Source: CAYJRR01 sp964372275 [NCBI: uncultured bacterium]
GTDB lineage: Bacteria; CAYJRR01
Reading direction: 5' to 3'
Length of the DNA stretch: 21,329 nt
NCBI GenBank assembly: GCA_964372275.1
Contig: CAYJRR010000006.1
Span: 51,683 to 73,011 of the forward strand
Translations under genes and position numbers: made by a program
The notes under the pieces: generated by a model
Database searches by the model: none
The model's input: only the letters and a program-made list of their open reading frames with translations
What the model was told of the DNA's origin: nothing
Shown here: positions 1 to 5,920 of the stretch, piece after piece
Layout of the letters: each line of letters opens with the position of its first letter
Numbering within the stretch: the stretch's first letter is position 1

Positions 1-121
1 CCTCGAAGCCGCGCCCCTCCTTGGCGATCAGCGCCTGGTCGGTGGTGATCCCGTCGACCAGGCCGGTGACCGTCGCCTCGCGGATGTGGGAGAGGTTGGC
101 GGAGTCGCAGAACAGGCGCAT
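1..121 (-). CDS. Transaldolase-family protein, N-terminal 40 residues only
   Basis: The reverse strand encodes a start reading [16 protein letters not shown], followed by [15 protein letters not shown], and then runs off the window. This matches the N-terminus of the small transaldolase / fructose-6-phosphate aldolase family, class I Schiff-base aldolases of the non-oxidative pentose phosphate pathway, which normally begin with a (M)KFFIDTAN-like strand and a TTNPSL motif. The ATG at 121 is chosen because an in-frame TAG (134-136) lies four codons upstream with no other start between. No clear Shine-Dalgarno sequence precedes it. The catalytic lysine lies outside the window. The family hallmark TTNPS reads TTDQA here, so a divergent subfamily or sequence error is possible. 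The gene is divergent from infA. Confidence 0.7.
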   Translation of the reverse strand, partial: MRLFCDSANLSHIREATVTGLVDGITTDQALIAKEGRGFE

Positions 122-223
122 CGCCGGGTCGTTCTACCGCAGGGCCCCGGGGAAGGCCAAGCGCGCCGCCGGGGCCTCGAACCGGCCGGCCGGCTCCGCG
201 CCGGCCCGAGGCGCCGCACGGCT

Positions 224-251
224 TTGACAGCATCGGGGGGAGTGTTATGGT
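224..251 (+). promoter_or_regulatory. Housekeeping sigma-70 type promoter of infA
   Basis: A perfect -35 box TTGACA (224-229) is followed after 16 nt by TATGGT (246-251). A TG one base before the -10 box (243-244) makes it an extended -10 promoter. It lies about 39 nt upstream of the infA start, in an otherwise G/C-dominated divergent intergenic region. Confidence 0.7.
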
Positions 252-289
252 CCGCCGTCAACGACCGCGGGCGCGGAGGATTCCGGAGA

Positions 290-508
290 GTGCCGAAGGA
301 CGACGCAATCGAATTCGACGGGAAGGTGAGCGAGGCCCTCTCGAACGGGATGTACCGCGTCGAGCTGGACAACGGCCACAAGGTCATCGCCTACCTCTCC
401 GGAAAGATGCGGAAGTTCTACATCCGCATCGTCCTCGGCGACCGCGTGCGCGTCGCCGTGTCTCCGTACGATCTCCAGCGCGGTCGCATCGTCTACCGCG
501 AGCGGTAG
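290..508 (+). CDS. infA: Translation initiation factor IF-1
   Basis: The 72-residue product has exactly the length of E. coli IF-1 and aligns along its whole length. The S1/OB-fold landmarks are present: [10 protein letters not shown], then [11 protein letters not shown] with the ribosome-contacting basic residues, and the C-terminal [17 protein letters not shown]-1 binds the 30S A site and helps IF-2 and IF-3 select the initiator tRNA. The start is GTG at 290, with a strong purine-rich site GCGGAGGA (273-280) 9 nt upstream. Longer in-frame extensions would not fit the family. A good promoter lies just upstream. Its stop codon is 3 nt from the next gene, so the E2-domain protein is probably co-transcribed and translationally coupled. 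Confidence 0.97.
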   Translation: MPKDDAIEFDGKVSEALSNGMYRVELDNGHKVIAYLSGKMRKFYIRIVLGDRVRVAVSPYDLQRGRIVYRER

Positions 509-511
509 GCC

Positions 512-1369
512 ATGCCGAACCTCGCGCTGATCCCCAAGAAGGACGTCTCCAGCTTCCGCAAGATCGCCATCGGGACGTGGGCGAACGCCTACGACCCCTC
601 GGTCTACGGGACGATGGAGCTCCGCATGGACGAGGCGATGCGCTACCTCGAGGAGTTCCGCGCGCGCACCGGACGGCGGCTGACCGTCTCCCACCTGATG
701 GCCAAGGCGGCGGCGATGGTGCTCAAAGAGTGCCCGGACGCGAACAGCGTGCTGCGCTGGAACCGCGTCTACCTGCGGAAGCGGATCGGGATCTTCTTCC
801 AGGTGGTGATGACCGACGAAGGGGAGGGGAAGGTCGACCTCTCCGGGGCGACGCTCTACGACGTCGAGCAGAAGAACCTGGTCGAGATCTGCGACGAGTT
901 CGAGCAGAAGGTGGAGATGGTGCGAAAGCGGAAGGACCCGGCGCTGGAGAAGACGCGCGGGACATTCCTCGCCATCCCCTATCTCGCCCTCAACGCCTTC
1001 CTCAAGACCCTCTCCTTCTTCAGCTTCACCCTGAACCTCGACCTGCGATGGGCGGGGATTCCGAGCGACCCGTTCGGCAGCATGATGATCACCAACATCG
1101 GAACGCTCGGGCTGGACCAGGCCTACGTGCCGCTCGTTCCGTATTCGCACGTGCCGATCCTCCTCGCCGTCGGCGCCGTGCGCGAGAAGGTGGTCGTGGA
1201 CCAGGGGAAGCCGTCGGTCGCCAAGACGATGTCGGTCAACGCGACCTTCGACCACCGGATCATCGACGGCTTCCACGCCTCGGTGATGTCGAAGGTGCTC
1301 AAGAGCTGGATCGAGAAACCGTACGAGCACTTCGACCGCCTGGACGGCGCCGTCTCCCGCCCGGCCTAG
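512..1369 (+). CDS. Stand-alone E2 catalytic (acyltransferase) domain of 2-oxoacid dehydrogenase family
   Basis: This 285-residue protein has the fold signatures of the CAT-like catalytic domain of dihydrolipoamide acyltransferases. It has an N-terminal helix followed by MELRMDEAMRYLEEF, the central LTVSHLMAKAAAMVL, and the active-site motif DHRIIDG at about residues 247-253 (His248 catalytic, Asp252). The lipoyl and peripheral-subunit-binding domains of full E2 proteins are absent, and no E1 or E3 gene is nearby. It therefore probably transfers acyl groups from a free CoA thioester or a separate lipoyl carrier rather than acting in a normal dehydrogenase complex; that is inference. It begins 3 nt after infA with no separate promoter. 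The TAG stop (1367-1369) coincides with the first bases of a palindromic repeat element, which may have trimmed the original 3' end. Confidence 0.85.
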   Translation: MPNLALIPKKDVSSFRKIAIGTWANAYDPSVYGTMELRMDEAMRYLEEFRARTGRRLTVSHLMAKAAAMVLKECPDANSVLRWNRVYLRKRIGIFFQVVMTDEGEGKVDLSGATLYDVEQKNLVEICDEFEQKVEMVRKRKDPALEKTRGTFLAIPYLALNAFLKTLSFFSFTLNLDLRWAGIPSDPFGSMMITNIGTLGLDQAYVPLVPYSHVPILLAVGAVREKVVVDQGKPSVAKTMSVNATFDHRIIDGFHASVMSKVLKSWIEKPYEHFDRLDGAVSRPA

Positions 1370-1546
1370 CCTGCATTTCTCACCAGGCGCCTACTGCGGC
1401 GCGCGATCCCGGGGCTGCGGCGGGCGGGCTCGTCGCTGCGCTGCTCTGCATACTGCAAGTATGCGTCCGCTGCTCGCTCCTCGCGCGCCCGCCTCGCCTC
1501 CGGTCTCGCGCGCCTCGCGACGGCGCCTGGTGAGAAATGCAGGCTA
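1367..1546. repeat. 180-bp palindromic element with perfect 25-bp terminal inverted repeats
   Basis: Positions 1367-1391 are the exact reverse complement of 1522-1546. The centre is a second dyad, GCATACT (1448-1454) against AGTATGC (1458-1464), on the same symmetry point (about 1456). The segments between (1392-1447 and 1465-1521) also pair imperfectly, with blocks such as GCGCGCGA and GGCGGGCG matching, so the whole unit can fold into one long hairpin. It encodes no protein. It resembles a MITE or large REP/BIME-type repeat and may also act as a terminator between the convergent genes at 512-1369 and 1584-2543. It starts exactly at the upstream gene's stop codon. Confidence 0.85.
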
Positions 1547-1583
1547 GAAGCCCCGGGGGCTCCTGCGTGCCCCCCGGCGGCGG

Positions 1584-2543
1584 CTACTCGTAGCAGTAGG
1601 AGTAGGACTCCTTCGTTCCGAACGTCAGGTTCGAGCCGGCGTAGAGGATCGTGACGGTGCCGGTCCCCGGCGTCGGCTCGGCCCCCTCGGAGAGGTCCGA
1701 GACGACGCCGGTGAAGGTGCCGCGGCCGTCGGTGGCGTTCGTCAGCTCGAAGTCGTCGTAGTTCGAGTAGATCTGCGGCTCGGTGTCGGTGAAGACGACT
1801 CCGCTCCCGGGATCGACGCCGTCGACCGCGAGCGTGAACTCGCCGCCGGAGGCCATCCCGGCGGCGATCCAGTCGTCGAGCTCCGGGTCGTAGCCGTAGG
1901 CGAAGATCCCCCAGTTGGCGCTCAGGTTGTAGTCGACCGTCCCGGTCGTCCAACTCGAGACCGGAACGTCGAGCACGTACCAGTTCTCCAGACCGGGGGA
2001 CATGGCGGTGGAGATCCACATCACCCGGCAGTAGTCGGGCGTGGAAGGCGGCGGGGGCGGCGGCGGCGGGATGTCCCCGGTGCGATCGAGGTCGAAGAGG
2101 AGCTCCGTCTCGCACGGGATGGAGATCTCCAGGTCGTACAGCTCGTCGAGCGCCTGCGCGCAGGCCTCCCCCTCCGCGACCTCGAGCGTGTGGAGGCGGC
2201 GGGCGTCGACCCGGTCGTCGCCGGGGATCGTCCCTTCGAACGCGGTGCGGACGGTCAGCACGCAGTCGTATCCGAATCCCGTGAAGTCGGACTGCTGCTC
2301 CGTCTCGGCGTCGACGCGGTTCCGGGTCACCGTCCCCTCGAGTCCCATCAGGGAGATCGCCTCGTCGTCGACGACGACGTCGAACGAGCTGCCTTCGAGC
2401 GTGTAGTCGTCGTCGTAGGAGCGGCAGTCGTCGGCGGTCATGGTGAAGTCGGACACGGCGTAGACGCCGGTGGTGAGGGTCCCGCCGCTCGAACCTCCTC
2501 CGCCCCCGCAGCCGGTGATCGACAGGAGGACGGCGCCCGCCAA
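1584..2543 (-). CDS. Hypothetical lipoprotein with poly-Gly and poly-Pro segments
   Basis: The product starts MAGAVLLSITGC followed by a run of glycines, giving a lipobox-like ITGC and a flexible tether. A first domain of about 135 residues is rich in Asp/Thr and contains four cysteines. A PPPPPPPP linker follows (around residue 160), then a C-terminal domain with WYVLDVPVSSWTTG, repeated aromatic and acidic residues, and a CYE end. It is probably anchored in the outer membrane facing outward or in the periplasm; no known domain was recognised. The start is uncertain. The only start after the in-frame TGA (2562-2564) is TTG at 2543, which yields a signal peptide with no basic residue. The 5' end abuts a degenerate repeat copy (2549-2605), so the N-terminus may have been altered. 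It is divergent from the PDZ gene. Confidence 0.7.
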   Translation of the reverse strand: MAGAVLLSITGCGGGGGSSGGTLTTGVYAVSDFTMTADDCRSYDDDYTLEGSSFDVVVDDEAISLMGLEGTVTRNRVDAETEQQSDFTGFGYDCVLTVRTAFEGTIPGDDRVDARRLHTLEVAEGEACAQALDELYDLEISIPCETELLFDLDRTGDIPPPPPPPPSTPDYCRVMWISTAMSPGLENWYVLDVPVSSWTTGTVDYNLSANWGIFAYGYDPELDDWIAAGMASGGEFTLAVDGVDPGSGVVFTDTEPQIYSNYDDFELTNATDGRGTFTGVVSDLSEGAEPTPGTGTVTILYAGSNLTFGTKESYSYCYE

Positions 2544-2548
2544 GCCTC

Positions 2549-2605
2549 TACCCTGATTTCCTCACCCGCCTCCGGAGGCGGCCCGGGATCCCGGGGACGC
2601 CGGTG
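2549..2605. repeat. Degenerate half copy of the palindromic element
   Basis: The stretch beginning TACCCTGATTTCCTCACC and ending around the block GGATCCCGGGG resembles the left end of the 1367-1546 element in the same orientation (TAGCCTGCATTTCTCACC ... GATCCCGGGG), with small indels. Only the outer left part is recognisable; the central dyad and right arm are missing. It contains local palindromes CCTCCGGAGG and CCCGGGATCCCGGG. It overlaps the presumed translation-initiation region of the lipoprotein gene on the reverse strand. Confidence 0.5.
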
Positions 2606-2712
2606 GACATCCCTTCATTCTACCGCCGGCCGCCGGGCCGGAGCGCGCCGATTCGACGCCGGGAATTTTCGTGCGGCGCGAGGGGTCTCGTGCGTCACCC
2701 AAGGAGGAGCTC

Positions 2713-3270
2713 ATGAGATCGATCCTGTTCGTCGCCGCAAGCCTGTCGGGGATCGCCGCGTCCACGCTCGGGAGCGGCGCCGCCGACGCCCATCCGCATG
2801 CCGGTGCGGGCGAGATGCCGCCGTTCGAGCGCGAATTTCGCGTCCTGTTCGACCGCTTCGGACGTGGCGGCCGGCTCGGGGTGCAGGTCCAGTCGATGAG
2901 CCCGGAGCTGCGGGACTACTTCGGGGCGCCGAACGACGCGGGAGTGCTGGTCAGCTCGGTCGTGGCCGGAAGCCCCGCCGAGAAGGCCGGCTTCAAGGCG
3001 GGGGACGTGATTCTCGACGTCGACGGCGAGAAGGTCGCCGCCGCCGCCGACCTCCCCCGCGAGCGGGGGGGGCCGGAGGGGGGGGCGGAGGTGATGCTGA
3101 CCGTCCTTCGCGATCGCAAGAAGAACTCCCTCACCGCCAAGATCGAGGAGCGCGGCGAGGTCCCGTACCTCCCCGGCACCTGGGGCGGCGACCGCAAGCG
3201 GATCGAAGGACTGGAGGAACGGATCCGCACCCTCGAGCGCCGCCTCGACCGGCTGGACAAGAAGCGCTAG
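2713..3270 (+). CDS. Periplasmic single-PDZ-domain protein with C-terminal coiled coil
   Basis: The 185-residue product begins with a Sec signal peptide (MRSILFVAASLSGIAAS, cleavage probably near the ADA at 24-26). Residues about 53-145 form a PDZ domain of the HtrA/DegS-like bacterial class: RLGVQVQSMSPELRDYF, GVLVSSVVAGSPAEKAGFKAG and DVILDVDGEKV are diagnostic. No protease domain is present. Residues about 160-185 (ERIRTLERRLDRLDKKR) form a short charged coiled coil, suggesting oligomerisation or partner binding. A textbook AAGGAGGA (2701-2708) lies 4 nt before the ATG, which decides the start. It probably binds C-terminal peptides of envelope proteins; the partner is unknown. The stop codon shares the CTAG at 3267-3270 with the convergent gene. 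Two G-runs (about 3066-3087) inside the PDZ domain are frameshift-prone sites. Confidence 0.85.
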   Translation: MRSILFVAASLSGIAASTLGSGAADAHPHAGAGEMPPFEREFRVLFDRFGRGGRLGVQVQSMSPELRDYFGAPNDAGVLVSSVVAGSPAEKAGFKAGDVILDVDGEKVAAAADLPRERGGPEGGAEVMLTVLRDRKKNSLTAKIEERGEVPYLPGTWGGDRKRIEGLEERIRTLERRLDRLDKKR

Positions 3271-4742
3271 TCGATCTCGACGAAGACCTGGGTCACCTTG
3301 CCCAGGTCGTCGACCGTCGCTTCGGTGTAAAGGCCGTAGACGCGGCCGGTGAAGACCGTCCCGTGCGCGATCGGGTGCGCGCCGTAGCCGCCGGTGTTCT
3401 GGAAGTTCGCGACGTCCGCTTCGACGGCGGTCTTCACCTGGTTCCAGGTCTTTCCGAACGTCTCCTGCCACGCCGCGCTCTTCACCAGCTCGTCCTGCCA
3501 GTAGGCGAGAATCCCGAGCTTGGCTCGCGCCAGCTTCTGCGCCACCGTCTTCGACGGCACGAAGCTCAAGGCCCCCGCCGGGTAGTCGGTCTTCGCCGCC
3601 AGCTGCAGCCCCCGGGCGTAGCTGACGAAGGCGTCGCGCGCCGCGAACGACGAGGAGTAGGCGCGCCCGACCTCGGACGGCGCGTAGGCGTCGATTCGTT
3701 GGCGGATCCCGTGGACGATCGCCGTCGCTGTCGACCCGGCGTAGGAGAGATCGCCGGTGACGTCGGTCAGCAGGTGGATCATCGAGAGGCGCCACGCCAG
3801 ATCGTCGGAGACGATCCCCTTGGCGTGGGTGGCGAACGACTGCGCGGCCGGCGCGGTCACGACGTAGACGACGGCGTCGGCATAGGCCTCCCCCAGCGTC
3901 TTCAACCGGCTCATCGTGAGCGGGCCGATGCCGCCGGCCGCGGCGACCTGCGCCAGCGACGGCCACACCCGACCGTCGATCAGCAGCGTCGACTGGGGGC
4001 TAAAGATCCCGACCGACGACAATGCGTCGAGGTTCGCGTCGTTCGCTGCCGCCAGGGCGCGCGCCGCTTCGAGGTGGGTGAAGCCGACGCCGTCGTAGAC
4101 CTCGAGCGGCGTTCCGTTCTCCTGCCAGGTGGGAAGGAACGACCGGATCTTCCGCAGCGCCGACGGGCCGACGTAGGCGACCCCCGCCAGCGCGTTCATC
4201 GAGCCGATCGGCCGCGCCGAGACGACGTTCTGCGCCGCTCGCTGGTCGAGTCCGACGTCGTCGTCGAGAAGCGCCTCCGAGGCCGCGTTCGCCAGGTCGA
4301 GCGCCAGCGCCACCTGTCCCGCGGTGAAGGCCACCCCCTCGAAGGTCCCCCCTTGGTAGGCGAGCCATCCCTGCCGCTCGACGTAGTCGACGATCTTCTC
4401 CATCCCCGACGGACCGACGTAGGGAACGGAATCGACCTCGCCGAGGGTGTCGAACGGGTCGTCGTCGGCGGTGCCGGCCAGGCCGTCGCCGCCATCGCGA
4501 TGCGCGATCAACCCGTCGGCGGCCCGGCGGTCGAGCGCGACCTCCACGTCGAGTAACGCTGCATCGGTCGCGCGGTCGTTCAGGAACTCGAGGACGGCGT
4601 TCTCCGCCGGTGGGCCGGGTTCCACGTCCGCCACGTCGTCGTGCGCCGTCGTCGACGCGGGACCTGGCCCGCAGGCGGTGGCGAGGAGGGTGGAAACGAC
4701 CAGGACGGCGGCGGGCGACGGACGGCGAACGAACGACCTCAT
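3267..4742 (-). CDS. Secreted lipoprotein with three HhH-like repeats
   Basis: The 491-residue product starts MRSFVRRPSPAAVLVVSTLL and then ATAC, a lipoprotein signal with Cys24. Three degenerate repeats follow at about residues 50-117, 144-199 and 226-281. Each has a helix ending LLD..V.LD.RAA (clear in the first two) and closes with a helix-hairpin-helix-like turn: PYVGPSGMEKI, AYVGPSALRKI and GGIGPLTMSRL. About 200 further residues carry no recognised domain (for example QVFVEID at the end). HhH turns usually bind DNA backbone or occur as scaffolds; an envelope-anchored protein with them is odd, so DNA capture or simple structural use are both possible. SD GGAG lies 11 nt upstream of the ATG, and a sigma-54 element lies 48 nt upstream. 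It converges on the PDZ gene with overlapping stops. Confidence 0.8.
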   Translation of the reverse strand: MRSFVRRPSPAAVLVVSTLLATACGPGPASTTAHDDVADVEPGPPAENAVLEFLNDRATDAALLDVEVALDRRAADGLIAHRDGGDGLAGTADDDPFDTLGEVDSVPYVGPSGMEKIVDYVERQGWLAYQGGTFEGVAFTAGQVALALDLANAASEALLDDDVGLDQRAAQNVVSARPIGSMNALAGVAYVGPSALRKIRSFLPTWQENGTPLEVYDGVGFTHLEAARALAAANDANLDALSSVGIFSPQSTLLIDGRVWPSLAQVAAAGGIGPLTMSRLKTLGEAYADAVVYVVTAPAAQSFATHAKGIVSDDLAWRLSMIHLLTDVTGDLSYAGSTATAIVHGIRQRIDAYAPSEVGRAYSSSFAARDAFVSYARGLQLAAKTDYPAGALSFVPSKTVAQKLARAKLGILAYWQDELVKSAAWQETFGKTWNQVKTAVEADVANFQNTGGYGAHPIAHGTVFTGRVYGLYTEATVDDLGKVTQVFVEID

Positions 4743-4789
4743 CGAGCTTTTTTCTCCAGACCGAAGAACGCGTGGATGCCGCGGCGACG

Positions 4790-4805
4790 AGCAGGGAACG
4801 TTCCA
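4790..4805 (-). promoter_or_regulatory. Candidate sigma-54 promoter for the HhH lipoprotein
   Basis: On the reverse strand the sequence TGGAACGTTCCCTGCT fits the sigma-54 consensus TGGCACG-N4-TTGCW. GG and GC are at exactly the required spacing and the -24 box has one mismatch. The predicted start, about 12 nt downstream (near 4779), gives a leader of roughly 37 nt to the ATG at 4742. Confidence 0.5.
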
Positions 4806-5032
4806 ACCGCGCCGAAACGCTTCGCCTTCGTTCGAACTCCCCGGATTTCCTCGCTTCCCTCCGAGCCCACCGGCCGGTCGTCGGCCCGATTCCATGTCGT
4901 CTCTACACGGGGTGTCTTCGGATTGGACGACAGGCAGAAAAAACAACACAAAATCATATCTCTGCAAATCCGAGGCGCCGTCTTGAACGGCGACGCTCGC
5001 CGCCGTGAGACCGCCGCGTTTTTTTGTGCGAC

Positions 5033-5112
5033 CCCGGGCCAGCCCGTGCGTCCAGGGGTGAACGGCCGGCCCGGGACGATCCACCCACGGCAACCGGCCC
5101 GCGAAAGGGGCC
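5033..5112 (+). promoter_or_regulatory. Structured leader of the Asp-rich lipoprotein gene
   Basis: The 373-bp gap 4743-5115 holds no convincing gene. It has an A-rich patch (4930-4960), a perfect 6-bp stem (4988-4993 with 4997-5002), a T7 run (5019-5025) and two leader hairpins. CCCGGGCC (5033-5040) pairs perfectly with GGCCCGGG (5068-5075). GGCCC (5096-5100) pairs with GGGCC (5108-5112), with one bulged G (5101), closing a C-GAAA-G tetraloop. The second hairpin buries the Shine-Dalgarno AAAGGGG (5104-5110) just before the ATG at 5116, so translation may be held back by structure. No -10/-35 promoter could be fixed with confidence. Confidence 0.4.
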
Positions 5113-5115
5113 TGC

Positions 5116-5901
5116 ATGAAACGCATTCGACTGCTTCTCGGCTTCGTCTGTTTGAGTATCTCGCCGATCGTGGCCGGTTGTGCCGCCGACGGAACCGGGA
5201 GCGACGGTGCCGAGTCGGACGACACGGGGGATGACGACGACGTGGCCGGAGACGACGACGATTCGGCCGGCGACGACGACGACGATGACGTCGGTTCGGG
5301 CGTCGCGCTCGGACCGATGTCGAACCTTCACCTCTGGAAGGACGGCTGCTCGTCCCAGCTCTGGGGCCGCTGGACCAGCGACGACGACTACCAGCTCGAC
5401 TTCATCCAGTTGAAGGACTCCGACGGGAACGTCGTCGCGTCCAAGACGTACTACGACCTGACGTTCAGCGCCGGCTTCGACGAGGCCTGGATGTTCTTCG
5501 ACGACGCGACCTTTTCCGACACGCAGTACAGCGTCTTCGTCGACTTCGCTTCGCAGCCGGACGCCACCGCGTCGATCACCCTCGATCCGGGTTTCTACAC
5601 CGACGATTCGCGCTTCGATCCCGGCGCGGTGTTGCAGAGCGGCCCGGACGGCGGGCTCGCGGTCTACGTCACGCCGTCGTTCAATGGCACCGTGCAGCGG
5701 GTGATGGTCTACGACGATTCGTGGTGCCGGCAGTCGTGGAAGGTGTTCTACACCGAGCCGGCGTTGTCGAACGGCTCCAGCACGCGGCTCGACCTCGGAG
5801 GTTTCTACGAGTCGGGCACGTCGCTGAACCTGACGATCGAAGGGGTGAACACGGGCACGAACTACACCTACTACGGGACGGCCGCGATCGTCGTACCGTG
5901 A
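5116..5901 (+). CDS. Hypothetical lipoprotein with Asp-rich linker
   Basis: The 261-residue product has a basic n-region (MKRIR), a hydrophobic core and PIVAGC as lipobox (Cys22). Residues about 28-60 are an acidic linker made of repeated GDDDD(V/S)AG units, a style common in exported proteins of deltaproteobacterial/myxobacterial genomes and likely to bind calcium or act as a spacer. The remaining 200 residues form an all-beta looking domain rich in Tyr, Trp, Asp and Ser (HLWKDGCSSQLWGRWTSDDD, two Cys plus a later DDSWCRQSWK), with no recognised family. The protein is probably a surface lipoprotein; function is unknown. The start is supported by AAAGGGG 5 nt upstream. It converges with the kinase gene, with 19 nt between stops. 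Confidence 0.8.
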   Translation: MKRIRLLLGFVCLSISPIVAGCAADGTGSDGAESDDTGDDDDVAGDDDDSAGDDDDDDVGSGVALGPMSNLHLWKDGCSSQLWGRWTSDDDYQLDFIQLKDSDGNVVASKTYYDLTFSAGFDEAWMFFDDATFSDTQYSVFVDFASQPDATASITLDPGFYTDDSRFDPGAVLQSGPDGGLAVYVTPSFNGTVQRVMVYDDSWCRQSWKVFYTEPALSNGSSTRLDLGGFYESGTSLNLTIEGVNTGTNYTYYGTAAIVVP

Positions 5902-5920
5902 ACGCAGGAGCGGAGCGGGC

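Noticed and set aside
245-1330. Long reverse-strand open frame (361 codons) opposite infA and the E2 gene.
   Set aside because: It is an antisense shadow of two recognisable genes in high-GC DNA; its composition (His, Arg, Val, Asp rich) has no domain motif.
2190-4556. 788-codon forward open frame.
   Set aside because: It runs through the PDZ gene in another frame and antisense to the HhH lipoprotein; Arg-rich composition typical of a shadow frame.
4923-4960. Possible sigma-70 promoter (TTGGAC ... CATATC) in the A-rich part of the 4743-5115 gap.
   Set aside because: The spacing between the boxes is about 25 nt, too long, and no better pairing was found.
4988-5025. Possible intrinsic terminator: 6-bp stem followed by T7.
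   Set aside because: The T-run starts about 16 nt after the stem, too far for a canonical terminator, and no forward gene ends just upstream.
5085-5130. Resemblance to a c-di-GMP-I (GEMM) riboswitch: GGCAACC followed by a GAAA-loop hairpin and AAACGC.
   Set aside because: The invariant CACGCACAGGGCAAACC and GGACGCAAAGCC blocks are not matched well, the second helix is missing, and the start codon would fall inside the motif.
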